A stretch of 64,000 nt of DNA from an uncultured Clostridia bacterium (GCA_905235475.1 CAJOLU010000004.1:124001-188000); one strand, 5' to 3'; positions 1 to 9,612 are shown, counted from the first letter of the stretch. The notes: generated by a model from the letters alone, not told the origin. Translations and numbers: made by a program.

Positions 1-3000
1 GTCTTGTTGGTGTTTGCCAAGGACAAATTATTGCTTGTGGTTCTAACACTGATTTATATATTGCTGGAGATGTGCAAGCAAATGTTGTAAAATATGTTGG
101 TGGTCTTGTTGGTGTTGTTGTGCCAACCTCAGACAAAATGTTCAACATCAAAAACAGTTTCTATAATGGAATCATAAAAACTAAGTATGTGGATGCTGTT
201 GGTGGTCTTGTTGGTGCAAGTCTACAATCCTCTAATGTTGGTCCAACAATAGCAACGGGTAACATAAAATTAAAAGATTCCTACACCTTTGCAAACATTG
301 TTGGAAGTGATGGTGATGCAGTGTTGGGTGCGGGCACAATGGTTGCTGAAGAGATTTACTATGCTGATAAGTTGGCTGTTTCTAACCCTAACCATGAGTT
401 CAATCATAATTCATACGATAGTGTCTTCACTTATAAAGGCACAATGAATGAGGGTACCAACATTAGAACGATTAATGGATTAATTCGCACTGATAACCGC
501 AATGAATGGGGAAACTTTGTTGATGAATTTATTAATTCAGGTCTTCCAGTGTGTGCTCCATTAAATTCGGGATGCATAATATCAAGGGCAACAGGTATTG
601 AAACTGAAGAGGGCACAACCACAACATATGTTTGTGTTAAGAATGAACTAGAACTTGCTTATTACATATCAACCTCTGCCCAAGGAAAAGAATATGTTTT
701 GGATTGTGATATGAATTACGGCACGATGGATGATTATTCTGTGGCAGATAGTAGGAAATTTGAAGAACTTCGTGGAACTTTGAATGGAAATGGGCACAAA
801 ATTGATGGCTTAAATAATAACTATTTTGTTGCAACGAACTCTGGTACCATTAAAAATGTTGAATTTTCTAACAACGATTCTAACAAATATGTTGCAAATA
901 GTAACCAAGGCATAATTCAAGCAGTTCTTGTTGCAAATGGCAATGAAATTGTTAACACACAAAACGGAACAATTGAAAACTGTTTGGTTGGAACAAATGC
1001 TATAATATCAAACAGTGAATCAATTAGCACCGGCAAACTCGATTATGCAAATATAGGAACAAAAGGCATAGATTTCTGGAATGTTTGGACTCTTGTTGGA
1101 ACAACCACAGGAACAACTGGAGATTTAAAACTGCAACAATTCAACAAAACAACAAGCACTCTTGATGTGTTTGGGATTGATGGTGTTGCTAACATAATAT
1201 CTGATACATATATTGAAACAAACATCACAAACAAAGAACAATATAGTGCGGTTGTTCAATATTTAGATAGGCATAGTGACGAGAATGAAAGTGTTGAAAT
1301 GACTATAAGTAGTGATATAGACTTTGGTGGAATGAATGTTACAAAACTTAATGGATACATAACATTTGTGGCAGATGATGAAAAAACCCTTTCTAACTTT
1401 AGCATGGTTAACACAGAACTCATATATGAACTATGTGTTTTAAATGATGTAAACATCATGAAAAATATAACATTTGAAAATGTTAACTACTTTGCTGAAT
1501 CTGCAAGTGGTTATGATAGTGCGTCATTTATTGCGAACTCATCACCTAACAGCTCCACAATTGATGGTGTGAAAGTTACAAATAGTTTGTTTAACTTTAA
1601 GTCTGGTAGTGCTGCAAACTTTAACACTATTTCAACTCTTGTTGGTGACAATAGTGCAAATATGCAAAATATAACAGTAGACACAGTTGTTGTGAATGCA
1701 AACTTCAATCAAAACTTGGGTTTAGTTGCTGGAAGTCAAAATTCTAGTGCCACAATTAACACAGCAAATATTAGCAATATTACATTAAATGCAACATCAA
1801 ACGCATTAAACAATCCTTATGTTGGGCTTATTGCTGGAGCGAATGAAAGTGGTGCAACAATTCAAAATGTGGCTATTTCTGGCACTAATAAGGTGACATT
1901 AGCTGATATTGATAGTTTTGGTGGAATTGCAGGACAAAACATTGGAACAATTTCAAACTTTGATGTTGGCAACTCTGGCGCTTTAAGCATAAGTGGAAGT
2001 GCACAAAATATTGGTGGAGTTGTTGGAAATAACATCTCAGAAATTAGTTTTAATGGCAGTGGAGACGGTAATAAGGTTACAAACCTAACTATTGATGCCA
2101 CAGCCACAAATATTGGTGGACTTGTTGGAATAAATGGCACTACGACAATCGATTCTGTAACAAAAACTGGAACAATCACTAATGCAACAGTTGATGGAAG
2201 TGTTGAACTGCAAGGAAACAATAATATTGGTGGACTTGTTGGAACAAACAACGGAACAATCACAAACACTCAAGAAACAGTTGGAGGAATAACAACAAAC
2301 ACTATTTCTATTGATGGAGTTACAATCACTGGAAATTCAGATTCAGCAAACCTTGGTGGACTTGTTGGAGAAAACACCAGCCAATTAAACAATATGGTTG
2401 TTAGTAACATAACAATTGAAGGACAAGCCACAAACATTGGTGGTGTTGTGGGTACCCTTACCACGCTTGTTCCAGTATCTGCAACAGTTGATCATTTAGA
2501 CATAAGTGGAACAGCCACAGCTGTTGGAGGAATTGTTGGAACAAATGAAGCTTCTACTTCTGGTTCAACTTCAGATTCGATTGGAAGTTTGGGAATTACT
2601 AATGCCAAAATTGATGTAACAGCCTCTAAAGTGGGTGGAGTGATTGGACACAACAAAGGTCAAGATGTATTAATTAATAATGAAGTAATAGATATAGAAG
2701 TTAAAAATAATAAAAACACTAAGATAGTCGAGGGTGTTGAAGTGGCTGATGGCTATGTTGGTGGAGTTATTGGTTATGCAGAAGCTGGAAGTGTTGGAAT
2801 CAATCAACAAATCACGATTACTTTGAGTGAAGACAGTAAACAAACCAGTTTTGGTGGAGTTGTTGGAAAAGCCCAAAATATGGGCACCATAACTGTTACG
2901 GAAGCAATAAGCGTTACAACAACCCAAACAACATCATCAGGCCTAACAACCACTAACATTGGTGGTGTTATTGGTGAAGCGGTGTATGTGGATGAGATTT

Positions 3001-6000
3001 CTGTTAACAATAATATAGCTTTAACAAGTCGAGCAAAAGCCACAAATGTTGGTGGTGTTATTGGACAAAGCAATGACACAAACACAGTAGGCAAAAACAT
3101 TAACTCAAATTCGAGTGGTTTGGCATCAACGATTACAGCAAACATTTACAATGCTCAATTTGTTGGTGGAGTGATTGCAGATTTGCAAGATGTGGCAAAT
3201 AATCTAACAGTAAACTTGCAAGGCACAATTAATCTCACAACAGGAACAGCGGCAGATGTTGTTGGTGGAGTTATTGGAAAAATGGGTGCAATAAATGCAA
3301 CATCTAGCAATATTCGTGCGTTTGGAATAATTAATGTAATTCACACAGCTGCTGCTTCTAATAGCGTGTGTGGTGGACTGGTTGGGCTTACTAATAGAGA
3401 GTTTGAATATTATAGTTCAAGTGCAAATTCAAACACTTTAACAATAAATTCTTCAGCAAGTGTTGTTGGTGGAGTTGTTGGAAAAACTAACAAGAATGTT
3501 ACTGCAACAATCAACAACGATGCTGTTCGTGATACATTTACAATAAATGGAACCAGCACGAGCGAACAACAAATTGGTGGAATTGTTGGGCAACAAGAAA
3601 ATAATAGTGTTTCCATCACAGCAGATGTCAGTGGAAATGCAAGTAACTTTGTGGTTAGAGCTTATCCAAATGGTGTTTATGATGTGAATAATATCCATAA
3701 CAACACATGTGTTGGTGGTGTTGTTGCAACAAACATAGGAACAATTAACAAAGCAATTATTTCAGGTATGACACTTAGTGGAAAACATTATGTTGGTGGA
3801 ATTGCTGGAAAGAATACTGGAAACATTAACACACCAGATAATTCTAACTATGCTCAAGTTAAAGGAGATGTGCACATAACAGCAGTTAAGGAATCAGGAC
3901 TTGTTGTGGGCGTTAACAGTGGAACAATTAATGGAAATGGTTTAAACGCAATCTTAACCGACACTGCAGGAGCAAATAGCGTGACATACACCGGAACAAC
4001 TGATTTAGGAATTGCAATATCAGTTAACACAGGAAGAATTGAAGATGCGTTTATCAAGCTGGGTACATCGGGTACATCTAGTGCTTACACAATTTCAACT
4101 ATTTCAACTGAAGCCCAAAATGTTGGGTTATATGTTGCAAATAACACTGGAACAATTTTTGCTGGTAAAGGAGCTGGAGCTTTGGTAAGTAATGACACAT
4201 ATGAAGTTACATTGAGTGCAGAAAACAGCACAAATGTTGGAATTTTTGGTTATAATAATGGAACTGCTGGTAACACTGGAAAAATTTCATGTGCAAGCAT
4301 AAAAGCAACAAACTATAATATTGTTGGAAAAGAAAATGTTGGTGTGGTTGGAAACAACAACAGTGGAACATTTGGCAGCCAAAGCGAAACCGAAACCGAA
4401 AGTAAAGAAATGGACATAGAGCTCAATAAAGCAAGTGGAACAACAAATGTTGGTGCAATTGGATTGAATAACACAAGCAACCTTCCAGGCAAACTAACTG
4501 CCACAGTTACAACACTCTCTGGGGAGGAAAATGTTGGTGGTGTTATTGGAAAGAACACTGCGGCATTATCTGGCATTGAACTTATTTCAAACAGTGGCTA
4601 TGATGGCACACAAGAATCCACATATGTTGGAGGAATTTTTGGACTTAACGAAACAACCTTGAATAGCCTTACATTAAGTGTTAATGTGAATGTTGGAAAT
4701 AGTAACACCTCATATGTGGGTGCAATTGCTGGAAAAACAACTGCTGGCATGCAACAAGTAACAATGAACAAAAATAGCGCTTCAGGAGCAAGTGTTACTG
4801 GAAAAGAATATGTTGGTGGTTGGTTTGGAGAAATTGGCTCAGGCGTTAGTTTGAATAACGCAACAGCAGGGGATAATAACAGCATAAAAATAACTTCTGT
4901 TGGTGGCTCATCATATGTTGGTGGAATTGCTGGACTAAATAGAGGAACACTTCAAAACTTTAGTGCAACAACTGGGGTTACTGGAAACGATAATGTTGGT
5001 GGCATTGTTGGACATAACGAAAGTGGTGCAATAATTTCTAATTCAACAAATGGTGCAACAATTAATGCTCTCCAATATGCTGGTGGAATTGCTGGACTAA
5101 ATAGCGGAACAATTAGTGGCTGTGTAAATAATGAGGTAATTGACATTACGGCGGCCACAAATGTTGGTGGAATTGCTGGTTCAAACATTGGTGGAATTGC
5201 TGGTTCAAACACTGGAGAAATTTCTGGCTCAACCAATAATAAAAAAGTTGTTGGAAAAGATAATGTTGGAGGAATTGCTGGAACAAGCTCAGGAACCATC
5301 GAAAGTTCCACAGTTGGGGGAGGAGAAGACACAAACACAAACGACATTGTTGGTGGAATGAGCAATGTTGGTGGAATTGCTGGTCTTAATAGTGGAACCA
5401 TCACAAAGAGCACTGTTGGGCTTAATGTTCAATACGCAACCTTTGAGGATGGCACACGGAATAGTTATGATGGAACATCAATTGCACAAAGTTCATATAA
5501 CATTGGTGGAATTGCTGGAAAGAACACAGGAACAATTGGTTCAATGACAAACTCAAGTGGTGATGCTAACATACTTAATGACATGAAAGTTGTTGGGCAC
5601 ACAATTGTTGGTGGTGTTGTTGGATATAATAGAGGAGCTGTTTACACAACAAATGTTACTGGAAGTGTTGAAGTTGTTATGCTTGGAATTTATAGCGCAA
5701 TTAAGAATGCTGAGTTTGTGTCAATTTATTACGATTCAGAGTTAGAAAAATACTTGGGAACAAATGTTGAACTTGCAACTTTTTCTAAAATAAAAACAAC
5801 AAGTTTGAGAAGAGCATTAGTTTCTTCAGCATTATATAGTCAGTGGAGATATGTTCAGTCCTTCACATGGGATATTCCGCTTATTGGAGAAAAGAGTTTT
5901 GAAAATGAAGAGTATTATATTGACGAGGGCTATTATGAAGTAGATGATGAATCAGAATGGAGGCTTTGTAAAATGCAACAATTATATCACGAAAGCATTG

Positions 6001-6401
6001 AGCCTGGGAATGATAATATGCCAAAGCATGCTTTCTATGGTGTTGTTGGAAAGGCAATTGGTTATGATGGCAGCAGAACCTTTAGAGCGGCAGCCAATGA
6101 TAGAGATACGATTGGTGTAGGCAATGTTGGGTTAACAGGCGGAAATGTTACAATAGGTTTTAGAGATATGCAATATAATGATAATTCAAAAAATGTTTAT
6201 CAGTTGCGAACAATTTACGGCAATGATTGTGTAGACACTTGGGAGTTTGGATATGTGGATAATGTTCCAGTTCCGCATTTTGTGATTTCCCCTGAGGTTA
6301 CATGTGAACAAGCCTTTACTATTGGAACACATGATGTGTCGTCATCGTCAGGTGTGAAACAAGACCTCATTGGTGTTTTTGAAGCTGTAAGTCGATCTTA
6401 A
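1..6401 (+). CDS. giant GLUG-repeat surface protein, 5'-truncated by window edge
   Basis: The reading frame is open from base 3 to the TAA at 6399-6401 (about 2,130 residues visible). A GTG at 72 is the first possible start in the window, but the frame and the repeat pattern continue upstream of it, so the true start lies outside. The protein is built from several dozen degenerate repeats centred on GG(I/L/V)(V/I/A)G followed by a short N-rich strand and a T/S-G-T-I turn, the GLUG pattern of secreted adhesins and peptidase-like surface proteins; such repeats probably fold as a beta-solenoid. Repeats run to about residue 1,870 of the visible part, then a non-repetitive end of about 230 residues richer in aromatic and charged residues follows. 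No LPxTG signal or C-terminal membrane helix is visible, so any anchoring is N-terminal or non-covalent. Composition is Asn/Thr/Ser/Gly rich with almost no Cys. Function as adhesin or matrix protein is inferred from the family. Confidence 0.9.
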   Translation, partial: LVGVCQGQIIACGSNTDLYIAGDVQANVVKYVGGLVGVVVPTSDKMFNIKNSFYNGIIKTKYVDAVGGLVGASLQSSNVGPTIATGNIKLKDSYTFANIVGSDGDAVLGAGTMVAEEIYYADKLAVSNPNHEFNHNSYDSVFTYKGTMNEGTNIRTINGLIRTDNRNEWGNFVDEFINSGLPVCAPLNSGCIISRATGIETEEGTTTTYVCVKNELELAYYISTSAQGKEYVLDCDMNYGTMDDYSVADSRKFEELRGTLNGNGHKIDGLNNNYFVATNSGTIKNVEFSNNDSNKYVANSNQGIIQAVLVANGNEIVNTQNGTIENCLVGTNAIISNSESISTGKLDYANIGTKGIDFWNVWTLVGTTTGTTGDLKLQQFNKTTSTLDVFGIDGVANIISDTYIETNITNKEQYSAVVQYLDRHSDENESVEMTISSDIDFGGMNVTKLNGYITFVADDEKTLSNFSMVNTELIYELCVLNDVNIMKNITFENVNYFAESASGYDSASFIANSSPNSSTIDGVKVTNSLFNFKSGSAANFNTISTLVGDNSANMQNITVDTVVVNANFNQNLGLVAGSQNSSATINTANISNITLNATSNALNNPYVGLIAGANESGATIQNVAISGTNKVTLADIDSFGGIAGQNIGTISNFDVGNSGALSISGSAQNIGGVVGNNISEISFNGSGDGNKVTNLTIDATATNIGGLVGINGTTTIDSVTKTGTITNATVDGSVELQGNNNIGGLVGTNNGTITNTQETVGGITTNTISIDGVTITGNSDSANLGGLVGENTSQLNNMVVSNITIEGQATNIGGVVGTLTTLVPVSATVDHLDISGTATAVGGIVGTNEASTSGSTSDSIGSLGITNAKIDVTASKVGGVIGHNKGQDVLINNEVIDIEVKNNKNTKIVEGVEVADGYVGGVIGYAEAGSVGINQQITITLSEDSKQTSFGGVVGKAQNMGTITVTEAISVTTTQTTSSGLTTTNIGGVIGEAVYVDEISVNNNIALTSRAKATNVGGVIGQSNDTNTVGKNINSNSSGLASTITANIYNAQFVGGVIADLQDVANNLTVNLQGTINLTTGTAADVVGGVIGKMGAINATSSNIRAFGIINVIHTAAASNSVCGGLVGLTNREFEYYSSSANSNTLTINSSASVVGGVVGKTNKNVTATINNDAVRDTFTINGTSTSEQQIGGIVGQQENNSVSITADVSGNASNFVVRAYPNGVYDVNNIHNNTCVGGVVATNIGTINKAIISGMTLSGKHYVGGIAGKNTGNINTPDNSNYAQVKGDVHITAVKESGLVVGVNSGTINGNGLNAILTDTAGANSVTYTGTTDLGIAISVNTGRIEDAFIKLGTSGTSSAYTISTISTEAQNVGLYVANNTGTIFAGKGAGALVSNDTYEVTLSAENSTNVGIFGYNNGTAGNTGKISCASIKATNYNIVGKENVGVVGNNNSGTFGSQSETETESKEMDIELNKASGTTNVGAIGLNNTSNLPGKLTATVTTLSGEENVGGVIGKNTAALSGIELISNSGYDGTQESTYVGGIFGLNETTLNSLTLSVNVNVGNSNTSYVGAIAGKTTAGMQQVTMNKNSASGASVTGKEYVGGWFGEIGSGVSLNNATAGDNNSIKITSVGGSSYVGGIAGLNRGTLQNFSATTGVTGNDNVGGIVGHNESGAIISNSTNGATINALQYAGGIAGLNSGTISGCVNNEVIDITAATNVGGIAGSNIGGIAGSNTGEISGSTNNKKVVGKDNVGGIAGTSSGTIESSTVGGGEDTNTNDIVGGMSNVGGIAGLNSGTITKSTVGLNVQYATFEDGTRNSYDGTSIAQSSYNIGGIAGKNTGTIGSMTNSSGDANILNDMKVVGHTIVGGVVGYNRGAVYTTNVTGSVEVVMLGIYSAIKNAEFVSIYYDSELEKYLGTNVELATFSKIKTTSLRRALVSSALYSQWRYVQSFTWDIPLIGEKSFENEEYYIDEGYYEVDDESEWRLCKMQQLYHESIEPGNDNMPKHAFYGVVGKAIGYDGSRTFRAAANDRDTIGVGNVGLTGGNVTIGFRDMQYNDNSKNVYQLRTIYGNDCVDTWEFGYVDNVPVPHFVISPEVTCEQAFTIGTHDVSSSSGVKQDLIGVFEAVSRS

Positions 6402-6421
6402 ACTAACATTTCATAAAAGCA

Positions 6422-6453
6422 AAAAAGAAAGCAAAAATTTGCTTTCTTTTTTT
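6422..6453 (+). terminator. intrinsic terminator of the GLUG gene
   Basis: Stem AAAGAAAGCAAA / TTTGCTTTCTTT with a 2-base loop, followed by a T-run; about 20 bases after the stop codon. Confidence 0.85.
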
Positions 6454-6488
6454 GTTTTCTCATATTATTTTTTGTTGTTCATAATTTA

Positions 6489-7040
6489 TTAATATTTTGC
6501 GTTGTTGGCAATTTTGGGAGTTTTATATATTTGTTTTTGTTGACAAACAGACATTAGCCCATAGCAAATTGTTTTGCACAATTTGTTAATAATGCTCATT
6601 TTGGCATTATATAGAGAAGAAAAATGTTTTTTGTGAAGTGAACACACTCCAAATAAAAAATAATCCGCTTCAACATGCAAATCATAGAGTGTTTGGTTAA
6701 AAGGTTTATATTCTTTTGCTAAAACAATTTTTCCAATTCGTTCTACTTTTGATGTTGTGCTGGCATCAACAATTAATATCTTTTTATTTTTGTGCGTGGC
6801 TTTCAAAAATGCCAAAGCGGGCTTTAAATTTAAACTGCAAATTGGTGCATCAAGGGTTCCATAAACATAACCTTTGTAACCTAGTTTTTTTAGCATACTG
6901 CCCACCATGGGTCCCAAACAATCATCAAGCACTTTGGGTGTGCCCAAGCACAAAACAATTGGGTTTTCTTCAAAACAAGAGCCAATTTGTTTGGCATTAT
7001 TTTTTACGGATTGCCCCCAAATAGACCAAGACTTATTCAT
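6489..7040 (-). CDS. yyaC: YyaC-like putative sporulation protein (DUF1256)
   Basis: A 183-residue protein matching the YyaC/DUF1256 family, which is related in fold to the germination protease GPR and is found in spore-forming Bacillota. Diagnostic stretches are the N-terminal CLGTPKVLDDCLGPMVG (family form CIGTDRSxGDxLGPLVG) and VYGTLDAPICSLNL (family form YGTLxxPVHAxNL); the usual His in the latter is replaced by Cys-Ser. The family role is a putative sporulation-linked peptidase or chaperone and is not biochemically settled. The gene is convergent with the GLUG gene and divergent from the CvpA gene. With the Spo0A gene 1 kb away it is a second marker that the lineage descends from spore formers. 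Confidence 0.85.
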   Translation of the reverse strand: MNKSWSIWGQSVKNNAKQIGSCFEENPIVLCLGTPKVLDDCLGPMVGSMLKKLGYKGYVYGTLDAPICSLNLKPALAFLKATHKNKKILIVDASTTSKVERIGKIVLAKEYKPFNQTLYDLHVEADYFLFGVCSLHKKHFSSLYNAKMSIINKLCKTICYGLMSVCQQKQIYKTPKIANNAKY

Positions 7041-7099
7041 TTTTCACCACCATTTATTGTGATTGTTGCCAGTGTTAGCGTTTTTAAACACTATTTTTG

Positions 7100-7128
7100 T
7101 TGCAAAAATTTAATTTATATGCTATCTT
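7100..7128 (+). promoter_or_regulatory. promoter of the CvpA-like gene
   Basis: TTGCAA at 7100-7105, 17-base spacer, TATCTT at 7123-7128; transcription would begin just before the GGAGG at about 7136. Confidence 0.6.
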
Positions 7129-7144
7129 TTTTATGGAGGATAAA

Positions 7145-7828
7145 ATGAGTTTTCCAATAATAGACATTATTGTGGTGTTATTGCTATTGTGCTTCTTGCT
7201 GGCTGGACTTATTAAAGGACTTTGGCGAAGCCTATTTGCGTTTCTGTCTTGTTTTGTGACTTTCATTTTGGCAATTTTGATAGCAAAGCCAGTGGCAACA
7301 CTGTTTGATGGTTGGTTCCACATAAGTGATGCGTTTGCAAACTCGTTCCATGGAGGGATTGAGAGTTATGTTGCACAAAATGGTTACTCAACTGGTTGGA
7401 TGGCTGAAGCTATGAAAATTTTGTTGGGTAAGGATTATAAAGACTTGGTTGTGGGTGACGACACTTCAACCCTTGTTAACAATTTTTCACACGCACTTGG
7501 ATATGTTGCTCTTGTTTTAATTTGTGTTGTTGTTCTTTATATTGCAATTAGACTTTTGCTAAAACTTTTGTCCAAAATTTTAAAGAAAATAACAGACAAA
7601 GGTGTTATGAAAGGTGTGGACAGAAGTTTGGGCGCTGTGTTTGGAATAATTAAAGGTGCGCTTGTTGTTTTTATTGCGTTTGCAATTATGTTTGAACTTT
7701 CAACTTTTATCACGCCAATTGGAGATTGGTTTAACTCAATGCTTGCGTCTAACCCAATTTCAAAAACAATGTATGGATGGACAGAACACATTATACAAAA
7801 TGTTTTGGTTCCATTCATGTCAAAATAA
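7145..7828 (+). CDS. CvpA family membrane protein
   Basis: Start chosen at ATG 7145 (227 residues) because TGGAGGA lies 5-10 bases before it; an upstream in-frame start at 7097 would lie inside the promoter. The protein begins with the CvpA pattern, an N-terminal hydrophobic helix with D-I-I followed by a second helix carrying GLIKGLWRSLF. Further hydrophobic helices lie near residues 115-140 and 170-200, and the basic G-x-x-D-R-x-L-G-x-x-F-G motif (GVDRSLGAVFGIIKG) marks the family. CvpA proteins are inner-membrane proteins linked to colicin V secretion and envelope stress; in Bacillota their job is not established. The gene stands alone between its own promoter and terminator. Confidence 0.85.
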   Translation: MSFPIIDIIVVLLLLCFLLAGLIKGLWRSLFAFLSCFVTFILAILIAKPVATLFDGWFHISDAFANSFHGGIESYVAQNGYSTGWMAEAMKILLGKDYKDLVVGDDTSTLVNNFSHALGYVALVLICVVVLYIAIRLLLKLLSKILKKITDKGVMKGVDRSLGAVFGIIKGALVVFIAFAIMFELSTFITPIGDWFNSMLASNPISKTMYGWTEHIIQNVLVPFMSK

Positions 7829-7855
7829 AGATGAAAAACTCATCTTTATTTTTTT
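7824..7855 (+). terminator. intrinsic terminator overlapping the CvpA stop
   Basis: Stem AATAAAGATGA / TCATCTTTATT with a 5-base loop and seven T; it includes the stop codon. Confidence 0.85.
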
Positions 7856-7944
7856 GTTTAGCAAGAGGCTAAAATTTTTTTGCATATAAAATTTTTATTA
7901 GTATCACAAAAAATATGCTATATAATTTGGCATTATTTTTTATT

Positions 7945-7951
7945 TTCGACA
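7945..7951 (-). promoter_or_regulatory. 0A box upstream of spo0A
   Basis: TTCGACA, the exact reverse complement of the seven-base Spo0A target TGTCGAA, lies 131 bases before the spo0A start codon in a region of over 80% AT. Autoregulation through a 0A box is known for spo0A in Bacillus; that it works here is inference. Confidence 0.5.
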
Positions 7952-8081
7952 AAAATGAATAAAAATGTTGAAAAATGTGCACTATTTTTTTGAAAAGAAT
8001 ATCAAAATAGTTTTTTAAATTGCAAATTATTTGATAGTCTTTTATTTATCGACACCTATTAAAAATTTGGAGGTATTTAAA

Positions 8082-8852
8082 ATGCAAAAAATAAAAATCG
8101 CAGTTGTTGATGATAGCCAACAAATGAAGAAATTGATTCAAACAAACTTTTTGGAAGATGAAAGATTTGAAACATTAGAGATAAACGACGGAGAAAAAGC
8201 CGTTGATGAAATTAAGCAATTTTTGCCCCAAGTTGTGATTTTGGATTTGGTGCTTCCAAACCGCGATGGTTTTGCTGTTTTGGAGGAGTTAAAAAAGATG
8301 GAAAACTCGCCAAAAGTTATTGTGTGTTCAGCTCTCACGAATGAAAATTTTATTCATAAGGCCCTGCAACTTGGAGCAAACAATTTTTTGGGTAAACCAA
8401 TTTCTTATGAGGCGTTATCTAAGGCGATTTTTGAAGAAGTTTTTCCAAAAGAAAACACAACAATCACAAACATAAATTATGGTGGCGAACTTGTTTCTCA
8501 TTCTAAAAAAATTGATGAAAAAATTTCAAACATATTCATAACAGTTGGCATTCCAGCGCATATAAAAGGATATCAATTTTTGCGTGAAGCAATCAAAATG
8601 ACAATCGACACGCCAGACATAATTAATTCAATCACAAAAAAGTTATATCCAAGCATTGCCAACAAGTTTTCAACTAGCCCATCAAAAGTTGAAAGAGCAA
8701 TTAGACACGCAATTGAAGTGGCTTGGAATAGAGGCAAAATTGAAAATATTAACACCATTTTTGGCTTGCCAGTTTATGACTCAAACGACAAACCAACCAA
8801 CGGAGAATTTATTGCTCTTGTTGCAGATAAGATGCTTGTTGAAAGTGCGTAG
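8082..8852 (+). CDS. spo0A: sporulation transcription factor Spo0A
   Basis: Start chosen at ATG 8082 (256 residues) with GGAGG at 8069-8073; the longer frame from 8031 has no ribosome site. Residues 1-125 are a receiver domain: VVDD near residue 9, phospho-acceptor Asp in VVILDLVLPNRDGF (about 57), Thr/Ser in VCSAL and Lys in LGKPIS. After a linker, residues 150-256 are the Spo0A DNA-binding domain with the family signatures GIPAHIKGYQFLREAI, ITKKLYPSIA and SKVERAIRHAIEVAW. The protein is the phosphorelay-fed master regulator of sporulation and stationary-phase genes. It is monocistronic. Usual neighbours in Clostridia (spoIVB, ahrC, recN) are absent here, which is unusual. Its presence does not prove that the cell still makes spores. 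Confidence 0.97.
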   Translation: MQKIKIAVVDDSQQMKKLIQTNFLEDERFETLEINDGEKAVDEIKQFLPQVVILDLVLPNRDGFAVLEELKKMENSPKVIVCSALTNENFIHKALQLGANNFLGKPISYEALSKAIFEEVFPKENTTITNINYGGELVSHSKKIDEKISNIFITVGIPAHIKGYQFLREAIKMTIDTPDIINSITKKLYPSIANKFSTSPSKVERAIRHAIEVAWNRGKIENINTIFGLPVYDSNDKPTNGEFIALVADKMLVESA

Positions 8853-8892
8853 ATTTTGTGAAATGCTATTCTACTTTTTTAAGTTATTCCCC

Positions 8893-8927
8893 AAAAACAA
8901 CCTATTTGTGGTTGTTTTTCTGTTTTT
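8893..8927 (+). terminator. intrinsic terminator of spo0A
   Basis: Stem AAAAACAACC / GGTTGTTTTT with a 7-base loop, followed by a T-rich tract. Confidence 0.8.
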
Positions 8928-8971
8928 GTAGAAAAAATGTCAAAAAATTTTGAAAAAATGTGCATTTTTAG

Positions 8972-9000
8972 TTTACTTTTGCAAATTATTAATCTATAAT
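8972..9000 (+). promoter_or_regulatory. promoter of the zinc-ribbon/Asp-tail gene
   Basis: TTTACT at 8972-8977, 17-base spacer, TATAAT at 8995-9000, about 30 bases before the GTG start. Confidence 0.65.
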
Positions 9001-9029
9001 AAAGCAACATATGCTTTTGGAGGTTTAAA

Positions 9030-9608
9030 GTGGCAAAAATGGAATACATTAGATGTCCAAGATGTGAACTTAACTACATCTTGAAGAAAGACAAACTTTG
9101 CTCTGTTTGTAAAAAAGAAGTTGAGGCAGCATACAAAAATGGAGAGGACGACGGCGATATTGATTTATCTCTCGATTTTGACATCTGCCCAGTTTGTAAG
9201 ACAAACTACATAAGTGAAGAAGAAGATATGTGTGCTCAATGTGCACGCGAGCGTGATATGGATAGGGCACTTCACGGAGACAGTATGCTTTATGAAGACA
9301 CAGAAGATCAAGACGATTATGAAAACGATAGGCTTGAGGAAGATGATGAACTTGGCGATATGATGGGCGTTAGTGATGTTGATGACCTTGGCGGTGACAT
9401 TGGCGACCTAGACCTAGACATTTCACTAGATGACGATATGAGTTTTGATGACCTTGATGATGACGATGATGACGATGATGATGACGACGAAGATGACGAC
9501 CTAGATGATGACTTCGATGACGATGATGATGACGACGACGATGATGATGACGATGATTTTGATGACGACGACGATGAAGAAACTCCAAAGAAAACTAAAA
9601 AGAAATAA
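9030..9608 (+). CDS. zinc-ribbon protein with long poly-Asp tail
   Basis: GTG start at 9030, six bases after GGAGG at 9019-9023; an ATG at 9039 is the alternative. The 192-residue protein has two short Cys pairs near its N-terminus, CPRC-x13-CSVC (about residues 9-27) and CPVC-x12-CAQC (about 54-72), typical of treble-clef or rubredoxin-like zinc knuckles. From about residue 90 it becomes almost purely acidic, with Asp runs broken by Leu or Phe every few residues, and it ends in a short basic tail TPKKTKKK. I do not recognise a named family. Acidic tails of this kind are known on proteins that mimic nucleic acid or bind basic partners (for example RNA polymerase delta). A role in transcription or as a partner of the basic-tailed proteins in this window is only inference. 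It has its own promoter and terminator. Confidence 0.85.
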   Translation: MAKMEYIRCPRCELNYILKKDKLCSVCKKEVEAAYKNGEDDGDIDLSLDFDICPVCKTNYISEEEDMCAQCARERDMDRALHGDSMLYEDTEDQDDYENDRLEEDDELGDMMGVSDVDDLGGDIGDLDLDISLDDDMSFDDLDDDDDDDDDDDEDDDLDDDFDDDDDDDDDDDDDDFDDDDDEETPKKTKKK

Positions 9609-9612
9609 TGAA

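Noticed and set aside
1862..5413. Several open frames of 60-150 codons on the minus strand opposite the GLUG gene
   Set aside because: They mirror the repeat codons of the plus-strand gene (Pro/Thr/Val-rich strings), have no ribosome sites and resemble no protein.
8082..8852. Generic response regulator call for the gene at 8082
   Set aside because: The C-terminal domain has the full Spo0A signatures, so the specific call is justified.
9370..9588. His/Arg-rich minus-strand frame
   Set aside because: Complement of the Asp codon run; purely a by-product of low complexity.
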